Assembly: GCF_024139115.2 (NCBI RefSeq)
Contig: NC_085141.1
Span: 240,365,047-240,429,046 of the forward strand
Direction: 5' to 3'
DNA: 64,000 nt
Source of the DNA: Armigeres subalbatus
Taxonomy: Eukaryota; Arthropoda; Insecta; Diptera; Culicidae
This document shows positions 40,501-52,500 of this stretch, in pieces. Every line of letters starts with the position of its first letter. Position 1 is the stretch's first letter. Under the pieces are notes generated by a model. That model did no database searches, was not told the origin of the DNA, and saw nothing but the letters and a program-made list of their open reading frames with translations. A program made the translations under genes and the position numbers.

Positions 40501-43500
40501 GTCGTTATTACCACAAAATTCTGCGAACAGCTCTCCGTTTTCGCTCATTTCTCCGAGACCATGGCGTCCCATAATGCGCTCATGGTTCTGTTGGAATATC
40601 AGGTAGTGTGCGACGCTTCGCTGTAGATCGAAGATGGATAGGAAGCGGGCGCCAGTTGGTTGTAGTTGCTCTTGGGTAGATTAAGGAATATTGTTATGGA
40701 TGTATTGTATATACCTATTGTTGAATAAAGAGAACTGCAGCTGCTGGCAGAAGTATCAGTCAGTAGCCTGCCGTGGTGTAGAGAGGGAATTCTAGTCTAA
40801 TTGTTATTCTTTGGTGAGGGGGTTCCCTTCTTATGGCCAACAGGTTATGGGCCCAGGAACGATTCCCGTTCTACATCTTAGTGGGATGGTATGGCCGTCG
40901 ACGTTATCGCAGTGGGATCATGGATCGGCCGCATAAGTCGCGTGGCGCAGTGGGATCATGGATCAGTCACGTAAGTCTTGGGTAGCGGCGGACGGCATTC
41001 ATCAGGAGGTTGGAACGTTCGGTAGGATGCTGGCTGGTCAGCGTCGGAACATTCAGGAGCTGGTCAACAGAGGGTGCTGTGCAAACGTCGGATAGAGGCC
41101 ATTTGTACGGGCAACAGATAGGGCCAGGAGAGGAATTGTTCGGCGAGGAGGAGTTCTGGACGGGAGGCTCGGTGTTAGAAGGAGCCAGGAGAGTTGCGAG
41201 GCGTGCACACTAAGGAGGAGTGTTGGAATATCAGGTAGTGTGCGACGCTTCGCTGTAGATCGAAGATGGATAGGAAGCGGGCGCCAGTTGGTTGTAGTTG
41301 CTCTTGGGTAGATTAAGGAATATTGTTATGGATGTATTGTATATACCTATTGTTGAATAAAGAGAACTGCAGCTGCTGGCAGAAGTATCAGTCAGTGGCC
41401 TGCCGTGGTGTAGAGAGGAAATTCTAGTCTAATTGTTATTCTTTGGTGAGGGGGTTCCCTTCTTATGGCCAACAGGTTCGAGTTGTCGGATCCGATCATC
41501 ACCCTTCGGAATTCTATCTACGACGGCATTGAGTTGACTGTAGAAGTTCTTTTTGTCTTGCAGATCGGCAGCATCGGTTGGCGCATAACATTGGATTATA
41601 GTAAGGTTTCGGACCCGTGTTCTAAATCTGGCAACGATTATCCTTTCACTTATAGGTTCCCACTTCATAAGCGCAGAGTGTGCCTGATCGCTTAGTAGGA
41701 AGCCAACTCCGCGATGCCGGGAGCATGTTCACCTCGTAAACCAGAGTATAGCAGAACTTGTCCCGACGGCGTTCTGTGTTCTCCAAAGTTTGGCCAACGG
41801 ACTTCACTCAGTCCCAGGATCTCAAGCTTCATGCGGCGTGCCTCATTGGCAAGTTGTGCCAATTTCCCCTGCTGGGCTAGGGTTAAAACGATCCGTCCTG
41901 GTACACTCGGGAATAAGGAGAACTTAAAACTGCCAAGAGAGCCGCCTTAAGGAAATACGCTAAATTCTGCACGTTTTCCTTAAAGGATCACTACGTCATA
42001 CTCAACAACGCCTATAAATGGGTTAGTCGTACATGCTATTCCCGATATAAAAGTAAGATCCAAACCAATCTCAAAACGATCATGTCAAAGGCGTAATTTT
42101 GGATTCCCAGCTGACGTACAAAATGCATATTTCATACGTTGTAGGTAAGGCTTCCAGATCCCTGGGCTTCATCTTACGGATGGGTAAAGTATTTTCTGAC
42201 ATTTACTGTCTAAAGTATTTGTATTGCTCACTGGTGCGGTCGATAATGGAGTATTGCTCCGCCGTTTGGAATCCCAATTATACGAACGGTGCCAAACGAA
42301 TTGAGTCCGTGCAACGACGCTTCCTACGATTTGCTCTGCCTGCCTGCCAAGTTATGAAAGCCGCTGTCGGCTTATCGATCTGGAGCCGCTAAGAGAACGT
42401 CGTAACACCGCTCGAGCTGTACTTGTTGCAGACGTTTTGCAAGACCGAATAGATTGTAGTGACCTTAAATAAATAAATAAGTATGTCTATAAGCTTGGTG
42501 CGCGGATGATACATACCGTTCTTTGCGATCATAATGCAGCTCTGATTGTCGCACTGGATTTTGATTGCTTTTTTGCCGACACCATTATCGAATACCGTTG
42601 ATAATCCACGCCACCATTAATGCTTCTTGTACAGCAGCCGATACGGACATGTATTCCGCCTCACATGTAGAAAGAGCCACCGTGGCACATCCACGAAATT
42701 GCACCGCCTTGTGTCATAAATACATTGCCGCTGGTTGATTTTCGCTCGTCCGGATCGGATCCCCAATCTGCGTCGCAGTAGCCGATAATGTTGGATGGAA
42801 TCTTCATCCTTCCAGTAAACCAGTTTGAAACCGGAAGTACCGAGAGGGTTCACCGCGAATAGAATGTTCGGCCGAGGGCTCTGCGCTAAATACATGAGAG
42901 ACACAAAAGCATCTTGATAAGGGACGTACTTTATTGCTGCTAATCCGGCGTCAAGATTCGAATTCACTTTCTTTGTGAGCTTCTCACTGATGTTCATCGG
43001 CACCTTTACGGGTTTGCATTAATCTATCCCGAACCGCTTCAGTACTGACTCGATGATGTAAGCCTCTTGGTCTAATGAGATGGAGTCGTTGTTTCAACTG
43101 ATCCATATACCAAGGAAGTGTTGTGCTTGTTCCAGATCTTTTATCTGGAAGCACTTGGACAGCTGTTGTTTTAACTTTTACTTTCAGGTCTCGTCGTTAT
43201 TAAAAATCATCAGATCGTCGACATAGATGGTAACGTGTAACGATAGTCATCTTTCCTCCTCTGCGATGTACACACAATGATCGTATTGTGACGGCACTAG
43301 ACCAAAGAGCCTCATCCAGATTGTGATTCCAAACTCGGATCGACTGCCTCAAGCCGTACAACGCCTTTTTCAGCTTAAATACCATCGTCTTCCGCTTACC
43401 GTTTACGAAGCATGGTGGCTGCTCCATATAAATCTCCTCGTCAAGATCCCCCTGCAAAAAGGTCGTTACCTCGTCCATTTGATTGATGGCGGGGTCATGC

Positions 43501-46500
43501 TTGACAGCTAAGGCAAATAGGTATCGCAGCGAACTGTGTCGCACAAAGGGAACGTACGTTTCATTGTAATCTACCCCCTTTCGCTGGGAATAGCCTTTGA
43601 CGACTAACCGTGCCCCAGGCTCCTACCAACTTTCGAAATTCTGAAAATCGCTTACTTACCCGAATTGGACATCTGATCCTTTAATAAAGGAAAGATCGAA
43701 TGATTAAAAAGAATTTTCTGTCGACAGCTAAATTATGGCTATTTACGTCGATAATAACAGAATAACAGACAGCTAAATTATGGCTGGTAAACCTTATAAT
43801 TACTGGCATGTTTGAACTAAATCTAGTCCTTCAAACGCAAATTATTTACCACCGGAGAACGCACCTAGGAACCAGAAGAAACAGCAGACACCAGGAGCAG
43901 TAGGAGTAAGGTTACGGGAGCAATGCCTTCTGGACCACCAGAGGGGCTTTCGGAGCTACAACACACCAATCTTAACCTAAAACCCCTTCATCATACCACG
44001 TTTAACGTCATTCGTGTTTTGTGTAGCTATTCTTTTAAATTTATTTATTACTGCGGTTGTCCTACGAAATGCGGAAACTCGAAAGGCGGAAAGCACACGA
44101 AAGGCAGAATAAACGAAAGGCGGAATAATACAAAAGGCAGAAACACGGAAGGGGGAATCACAAAAAGCTTAATCACGAAAGGCAGAATTGCATTAGGCTA
44201 TTTTAACTTATGCGGACAATTTGAACCAACAGATCAAATGGCGTAATTCTCCTTTCGCAATAAAAGATATATTGTCAGATTTTCTGGATATGATACACTG
44301 CGCGGCGTTTGTAATTTTCCTAAATGGGTACATGCACAAAACTTCACGCGGCGAATGGCTGTCGAAAGGTACGGCCGCGGCAAACGATACACCGCAATGC
44401 TATTTACCCATAAGAATCAAGTAAACGGACTGCAGAAAGCGCGGCGGTACCTTTCATGAAGGGTTCGCCGCGTGCAATTTTGAGAAAATCAGGCAATACT
44501 TTTCTTGTTGTTTAGTGGCTTTGAACGAAACATACCATGCTGAAGGTGAAATCGAATCTCTATAGGTCTGTTTTTGGGTGGAAAATTTTCTCGCCTTTCC
44601 GAAGTATGGAAATCGTACAGTTGTGCTTAATAGATACTAAGCTAAGAGACTGTTAGTGTTTCAGCTGTGAGATTAGATTTCAATGGATAGAAAGGGGCTA
44701 CCCCTTTTGGCATAAAGTCATTTGATATTATGCCGTTTGCCATAAAGTCGTTTAGAATAATGGTCATTTGACGTAACTTCTTGATATTTACAATGAAGAA
44801 GGCAAGATGCATGCTTTCAAAGAAGGCATAATCAACTCTTTGCCATTATCCAGAGCAATCGCGTATATTTAAAGAAGGAATGTTCTCCTCCCTTTTTGCA
44901 TTGCACCGAGCAAATGCGTGCGTTAAAAGAAGGCATCATTAACTCTTACATTATCCCGAGCTATTGCGTAATTTGAAAGTAAGAATAGTCTCCCCTTTCG
45001 CATTGCACCGGGCAAACGCGTGCCAACGTGGCCATAGCCACATCACATCAGGCCACATCACGTGTTTCGCCTTATCTAGAGCGACGGTTTGGTTTAAAAA
45101 AGTAATAAGAACGAAATTCAATAAAATAAAATTACTTTTTTTTTACTTTCACTTTTTGGGGAATGATACGTTCTGAGGAATGGTCTCCTCCGAATTAGTA
45201 AACATATTCTGGGAAAAAGATTTAAATGGAATACGTTTTTCAACAGACAGTGGGTCGTATGAATAAAAAGTAGCACAACTCAACGCTTGTAGCACAGACA
45301 AACAGACGTAACAGCTGGAATATTTTCGTAAAAAATCGATCGCTCAACTGCTCTACCACCACCTTGCGAGCATATTGCACGACACAATGTTTCGTATGAC
45401 ATTGTCACCAGAAGGCGCTGGAGTGAAATGTCAAACTCGAAGGATTACAACGCTAGCGCCTCTAGTTGTGAAACGCGCAATCAATCAAATTCAAATTGAT
45501 CGTTTAAGTCATGGTCGATGGTAATTTCTCTTGTGTTACGTCTGTTTGTCTGTGCTTGTAGTATCTACTCAAAAATAAAGTCCACAGAGAAAACTACATG
45601 TTTGATATGAATAAAAAATACTTTTCGAACATATGGCATATGCTACATTCGAAATTAGCCATTACTACAGTTTACTACCATTTACTACACGGAGAAACGT
45701 TAAAACAAAATATGACGATGATGATTTCATCATTTTTTTGCGGCTAATCAACAAAAGACATGTCTGTTTTGTTTGTTTTCCCTAAAATGGATTCGCTTCG
45801 ATTCTGATGAATAGGGGTAGTAGGGGCAATATGAACATACGGGGCAATATGAGCCACCCTCATTTTGAGCTTATTGACTAGTTTTATCATGTAAAAGTTA
45901 TATGATCTTTAAGAGGATGCTCCACATATGCATCAACGTGAAAACCGCATTAAAATTCAATTCAAACATGAAAATACACTTGAAAATGTAAATTTTCGCT
46001 GCATAGGCAAAATTATTATAAGATTTCAAGTTTATAAATAAGGTTTTGACACAAAACTGATTAAAATACAGGTCAAAAATACACCACAATCAAAAGATAT
46101 ATTAAAATTGAATATTGTGCACACATGTTTATATTGATACAAATCTGAATTTATCATAAAACTTTTTTTTCCCGAAACCAGTATCTATGGGGCAATATGG
46201 GCATAGCATACAAGATATCTGGCCTTAAAATGCGAACAAGTTCAAATTTCAGTAGTCAAATACAAAAATATTATCATATATGTAAGATTCATTACGGAAA
46301 AATTACAACAGCGCATTACTGCGATTGAAACAGAAAAAATGACCATTGACCAATTGAAATGTGGCTGTTCAAACGGTGAAGAGTGACAAATCGGTTTAGT
46401 CCGCTGTTGTGCGGTTTTTTAATTTTATTTGGTATGGAATACTCACAACTATTGTAGGAATATCATATTCTTCCATATTACGATACTTTTTTCGCCTAAA

Positions 46501-49500
46501 TAAAGGTTTTGGATGGGTGGCCCATACTGCCCCAAATGGTGGCTCATATTGCCCCGTATAGTCGGGAACACACATTGAAATCAATACATTTTCAAAAGTG
46601 CATTCCAACAATTTCCAAACGCATTTTTCGTCATTCATCGACGTAATATGAAAGGTAACATTCTCTAGTATAAGTCAACTACATTTAAACGATGTTTTTT
46701 TGAGTTTTTCGGCGCTTTTCGGAACGATTTCCTTAGGTGGCCCATATTGCCCCGATCACCCCTAATCTGCATTTGAAACATGAGTATGAACGTCTTGAGC
46801 AGACTACAATAAATCAGTAGTAAACTCTTGTTTTAATCATACCGAATCAGTTGTTTGTAGTATGTTCGAAATGTGTAGTGCAGGCCTCGTAGTGAGTCAC
46901 TTTTTAGTTTTTTCGGGTCAGTCACTAAAAAGTCTCTTTTTTCGACCTCAAGTCACTAAAGTCACTTTTTCTCGGAAAAAGTCACTATTTTAAACTATTT
47001 TGAAACTATTGACTAGGTTTCGTTGCGGAATGGAAAAAAATGTTGAAAAATATAAAGCTTTATCCGTCGGAAGATGCTTTATCCATTACGGACATCAAAT
47101 GACGGATTTAGAAAAAATGATCACTTAGTACTTTTAGAAAACTTTTCGAAACTTCCTAGTGTCTTCAAATTCGCTCTAAATCTCTGTGTTCTTAAGATTT
47201 CTAACACCGATTTATTGAAGGGATTTTGTGTCACAGATGCAATTGGGTATATAATAATGCAAGCAGGGTGGACACAGGGGATTGTGATTCTAAATATATT
47301 CACAAGGCTAATAAAATTCTGATATTTTCAGCTCAATCCTACACAATTTTAGGTATATTTCCTCTTGTTTTGAGGAAATCATTAGTGAGTGATGGCTTGA
47401 TCTAATGCTCATCAGTGCATACTCAAAACTAACAAGCTTTTTATTTTTTATAACAAATATGTTTTACTCACAAGCATATATATTTTGAAACATACGAATT
47501 GATTTATAAACCAAAATGGATAAATTTAAATCACTGATTGATACCGCAAAGGACTTTGGAAGTAGAACATTCATTACGTAAGAGATCCCTCATAGAAAGG
47601 TTTATGTCATATTTTTTTACGTTAAATGAATGGTCTCTCCACAGACAAACAGACATAACACTCGTCAAATTTCCATCGTTCACTGATTTACTGGTCAATT
47701 TAAATTATCGTTAGTTGGCCAATCGATCACTTGTGGCGCGCGCATCGGATTTGCTCGAGTTTGACATTTGCTCACTACCGCCATCTGGTTCATGATTTGC
47801 CCAACTAACTGAAATCAACAGATGTCGTTAGTGTTTGAACGACGATAAATTTGATGAGTAAATGTTCAATGTGTTATGTCTGTTTGTCTGTGGTCACTCG
47901 ACATCTGCTCCGATACTTTAAAACTTACCAAAATACATTCTGATGACAATTCAGACTAGAGACTGCATAAACTTTGGATATTCCATGAAGAAAAATCGTG
48001 AATTTTGAATGAATTGCTTCAAATTGTGTTTTCCAGTGGTAAAAGGGCGGAAAATACAAAAATAAATACTAAAAAGAATCGAATAAAACAAACATCAGAA
48101 TTCATTTGTCATAAAATGAACTATTACATTTAATTCCATCACTTTGTGAACATTTATCAGTGTCTCATACTTGACTTAGGAGACTAAAGACGTCAGTACC
48201 GTCATTACTGTTGGGGTCAAAATACGTATACTTGTAGATAATGCAAAGTAATATAATTAAGTAATTCTTTACAGGTGAAGACATTTCACTAAATAAGCAC
48301 ATAATTTTCTTTCATCGGATTTGTTGCATAACTTTTTAGCAAATCATTTTTTTCGGAAAATGTTTTGCCCCTTCAAATTGGAATTTTCGGCCAAAAAATA
48401 TTAGAGAGAGACACATTTTTTTAAATTTCTTATAAACTTTTTTTTTGTTGCGAACAGTATGTAGATAAGATACATCTACATACTGTTCGCATAAAAGTTA
48501 ATTTTTGTCACTGCACATGAAATCCAAAGTCACTATTTGGTCACTTTTCTGCAGCTGAAAGTTGCAATTTGGTCCCTTTTTACGCCCGTGTTGGTCACTA
48601 AAGTCACTATTTTGAGCGGCATTGGCCGCTACCAGCCCTGTTCCAGTTCCACAAGTGACGTTTACCACTGAAAATGTAGTAAAGTTGTACTTACTATTTT
48701 TTATTCATACGACCCAGTTTCTGGGAAATTGAAAAGACCCTAAATCGTTGATAAGAATAACATTTATTGAAGTGTAGCCATCTAAACTGAAAGAACAGCC
48801 TATGTGCAGATTAGGGTGACTCAAACTAGTATGGGAAAAACTTTTTTCAATTTTTTTGGTGGACCGTCCTCTTATTCAGGTCTATTTGATGCCCTGATGC
48901 TCTGGGCAAAATTTCAGCCAAATTGGCCAACATTTGGGCGGTGCTAAACTCGTTGGAAGTTTATATGCAAAAATGTATGCAGAAACATCCAAAAACAGTG
49001 AATTTCAGTTGGACGGCACAACTTACAATGAAGAACTATGATACTCATTCAGATCTTAAAGAATTTAATGCAGAATGTTATGCAGAAAACCGGGAGAAGA
49101 TTAGTGCTTGCCCGGCTAAGTTATTAGCATTTCTCTGAAGTGGGGTTTGAGCAAATATCGTTTCTTTTACTTTTGAAAAGAAACAAATTCACCCCTACAA
49201 GACTCCAGTAGAACGCTAATATCTTTGTGTAATAAACTCTAATCTTCTCGCGATTTTCAGCATGACATTCTGTATTTAATTCTTCAAAAACTGAATGAGT
49301 ATCATGGCTCTTGATCGTAAATTGTGCCGTCCAACTGCAAATCACTGATTTTGGATGTTTCACCATACATTTTTGCATATAAACTTCCAACAAGTTTGGC
49401 ACCGCCCAAACGTTAATCGATTTGACTGAAATTTTGGCCAGAGCATTAGGGCATCAAATAGAACCGAATAAGAGGGCGGCCCATCGAGAAATTTAAAAAG

Positions 49501-52500
49501 TGTTTTTTGAGCCACCTTAGTGCAGATGAAGAAAAAATTAAATTCTAATTTAAATTTATATAAATGCCAATACTAACTATTCTGAAAGAATTGTATTTTT
49601 TCTGAGCATATATTTTTTTTAATCAATTATGCCAAATGACCATTATGCCAAACGGCTATTATGCCAGCTGTGTGGCCCCGAATGGCCGGAGCATATTGTT
49701 ATGACAGCAGCTCTCCGTGGGTGCGTGTGCACGCCACGGAGGTCTGACCAGAAGAGGCCGAGTCATGGCTTGCTGCGCACTGATCGACACGCTGAGGTGT
49801 TAATGTATAATAACACGCTGATGATAATATACTCAAACCCCACATTTCCCTTCTTCTCTCATTAAAAAAAGGCAAAAAAAAATCCTCTAGCATAGAACGC
49901 ATTGATTTTTTAAAGCTATTTGCGCAAGACGAAAATGAACATATTGCTTTTGAGAAACCGATGATTTCCTTTGAAAACTGAACTCCAAAATAAACTTGTA
50001 TGATCATCGTGGTTTTCAATCGCAGAACAACGAAATGCAAGTCAATAGGTTGTATCATTTAAATGTTAAACTAAATTGGTAATTGATCTCACAAAAACAT
50101 TTTATATTGTAGCAATAATCTAAACATCGTTCAATCAATCCTTTTATCAGCTTCATATATAGTAATACCAGCAAGCTGACCTTCAACATATCGATGTTGA
50201 ACTTGCTAACAACCGCTTAGAACATGTGTTCCCAAACTGTGGGCCGCGACTCCCAGGGAGATCGTGGGCTGATCAATGATGGGTTGCGAAAGATGAATCT
50301 TGATTCATTCTTTTGTCCCTATTTTGTCCCACAAATCTATCACAGCAATTAGATTTGGATCTATGTAGTGAATGGAGAACAATAAATTTTGAGATTTTGT
50401 CAAATACAATGAAATCCAAACAAATCAAATACAATCCAAATTTAATACAATTCCTATAAAAACCCAAGCCACATTCAATCCAATTCCAATCAACATCCAA
50501 TCCCAATCCAATCTAAATCCAACCCAAATCCAATCCAAATCCATTCCACATTCAATCCATATCCGTTCCACATTCATTCCTATCCAAATCCAATCTAAAT
50601 CTAACCAAAATCTAATCCAATTCCAATCCATATCCAATTCAAATCCATTCCAATCAAATCCAAGATCAAATCCAACCAAAATCTAATCCAAATCCGTTCG
50701 AATTCCAAATAATTTTCAATCCATTCAAAGTAATATAATGATGGAATATGACGCAATTCATAATGGTTTGTTCAATCTAACGTGAACTTATTTTTATCCA
50801 AATTCTAAAAGCCAATGTGGGAGGGTCGCAAGCAATATGCGATATGTCAGTAAATTCCAAGATAAACTTCAAGATAATATATTAAGCCTTCCAAACAGCT
50901 TTGTAGCAGACGATAGATCTCCACATCTCTCAGATTTCGATAGATCTAGCTTAACTGGTAGTCTCATGTACACTAAAGTTGCTAAGTTATACATTTTGAA
51001 CGAAATTTATTTTAACCAGAATAAATGCATCCATGACCCCTTGGGATTGTCTAGATTATCAATTTTCTCGGCAGTCTCCCAGACATGCCTTGTGGTATTG
51101 CAAACCACAAACCAGCGGTCTCCCATGCTTTGTGATTTTTCAAACCACAATCCATTTTCCAGCGGTTTCCGAGACGCGCTTTGTGATTTTCCAAAGCACA
51201 ATCCATTTTCCAGCGGTTCTCCAGACATGCTTTGTGATTTTCCAAACCACAATCCATTTTTCAGCGGTTTTCCAGACGCGCTTTGTAATTTGCAAAACCA
51301 CAATCCATTTTCCAGCGGTCTTCCAGACACGCTTTGTGATTTTCCGAACCACAATCCATTTTCCAGCGGTCTTCTAGACGCGCTTTGTGATTTTCAAACC
51401 ACAATCCATTTTCCAGCGGTCTTCCAGACGCGCTTTTCCAAACCACAATCCATTTTCCAGCGGTCTTCCAGACACGCTTTGTGATTTTCCAAACCACAAT
51501 CCATTTTCCAGCGGTCTTCCAGACGCGCTTTGTGATTTTCCAAAGCACAATCCATTTTCCAGCGGTCTTCCAGACGCACTTTGTGATTTTCAAACCACCA
51601 TCCATTTTCCAGCGGTCTTCCAGACGCGCTTTGTGATTTTACAAACCACAATCCATTTTCCAGCGTCTTCCAGACGCGTTTTGTAGCAATACAAACCCAT
51701 TGCCGAGCCTATTGCCTTGTGTTTTTTTAATCATCAGATATTTTAACACATTAGCACATTACCAATTGAATTCAACTCACCTTTTGAAATCAGCGTCAGG
51801 AGGAGCCAACAAATAACCTGGCAGGATCGCCAAAATGTGTGGCCCCGAATGGCCGGAGCATATTGTTATGACAGCAGCTCTCCGTGGGTGCGTGTGCACG
51901 CCACGGAGGTCTGACCAGAAGAGGCCGAGTCATGGCTTGCTGCGCACTGATCGACACGCTGAGGTGTTAATGTATAATAACACGCTGATGATAATATACT
52001 CAAACCCCACACCAGCCAAACAACTATTATGCCAAATGGCGTACCCCGATAAAGTAGAAAAAAATACGGAGGGACGTGTTTTAAAGAAGAAATCACATCC
52101 TCCGTTAACTAAGCACCAACACTTCAAAAGGGGGAAACTGCTTTTGTAAACAAGAGCTTCTCTCGTCGCTGGTGGGCTAATGTATGCTCACCCATTCAAT
52201 CCAGTACCATTGAATGTAAGAAGAGGATTCGCTGCTTCCGTCAGTAATGTTAGATTGCGTGGGTGGGCTCAAATTAGCCCACCAACGACGTAAGAAGCTC
52301 TTGTTTACAAAGCCAGTTTCGCCCTATTGAATTGTTGGTACCGAACTGTGCCTTGTAACGATGTGGGTTCCTTTCGGCATCACACTTCGTTTTGTACACC
52401 CATTTCCTCTTGATCAATACGACCCTTCGGAAGCGGAGTGAGAGTCTACGACTACCACATTCAAATTTGGTGGATACTGGCTACTAGATAGCGTTCTTTT

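Larger units (their letters stand above)
38216..41900 (-). mobile_element. RTE-like LINE, nearly full length but broken
   Basis: Minus-strand coding pieces in order: endonuclease N-part 41900-41475 (ILGLSEVRW, TIIQCYAPTDAAD), endonuclease C-part 40588-40290 (ERIMGRHGLG, ENQIDHICISRKW), RT 40288-39038 and 39010-38714, C-terminal region 38662-38216. A TRIM interrupts the endonuclease, and the GDxNA motif at that point is lost. Confidence 0.85.
45252..48712. mobile_element. element with GGGTCGTATGAATAAAAA ends
   Basis: GGGTCGTATGAATAAAAAGTAG at 45252 is inverted near 48690-48712 (TTTTTTATTCATACGACCC), both next to AGT. Four other elements lie within it. No coding remains. Confidence 0.6.
49669..52011 (-). 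mobile_element. young non-autonomous LTR retrotransposon (LARD/TRIM type)
   Basis: Two 176-bp LTRs (49669-49844, 51836-52011) appear identical base for base, with ends TGTGGG...CACACA on the minus strand. Target duplication CCAGC is at 49664-49668 and 52012-52016. On the minus strand a TGG-starting primer-binding site (TGGCGATCCTGCC) comes 2-3 nt after the 5' LTR, and a purine tract (GAGAGAAGAAGGGAAA) abuts the 3' LTR. The 1991-bp interior has no gag or pol but holds two tandem arrays. Confidence 0.93.
44690..52045. mobile_element. nested transposon cluster bounded by inverted TTATGCC arrays
   Basis: GGCATAAAGTCATTTG units open at 44705-44775, with subterminal AAGAAGGCAT repeats to about 45000. 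Inverted TTATGCCAAA units are at 49628-49668 and 52012-52040. I infer that these were the two ends of one element before a chain of later insertions expanded it. Confidence 0.5.

Noticed and set aside
41010..41213. A coding gene inside the TRIM
   Set aside because: 67 codons without a domain, lying between the PBS and the PPT of a miniature element.
46881..48640. A definite hAT insertion with target duplication
   Set aside because: The termini look right but the flanking 8-mers differ (GTGTAGTG and TTCCAGTT), so only a tentative call is made.
51065..51690. Regular repeats that look like a CRISPR array, and long open frames across them
   Set aside because: The units are contiguous near-identical 51-bp copies without unique spacers, in a eukaryotic LTR element. 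The open frames follow from the unit length being a multiple of three.
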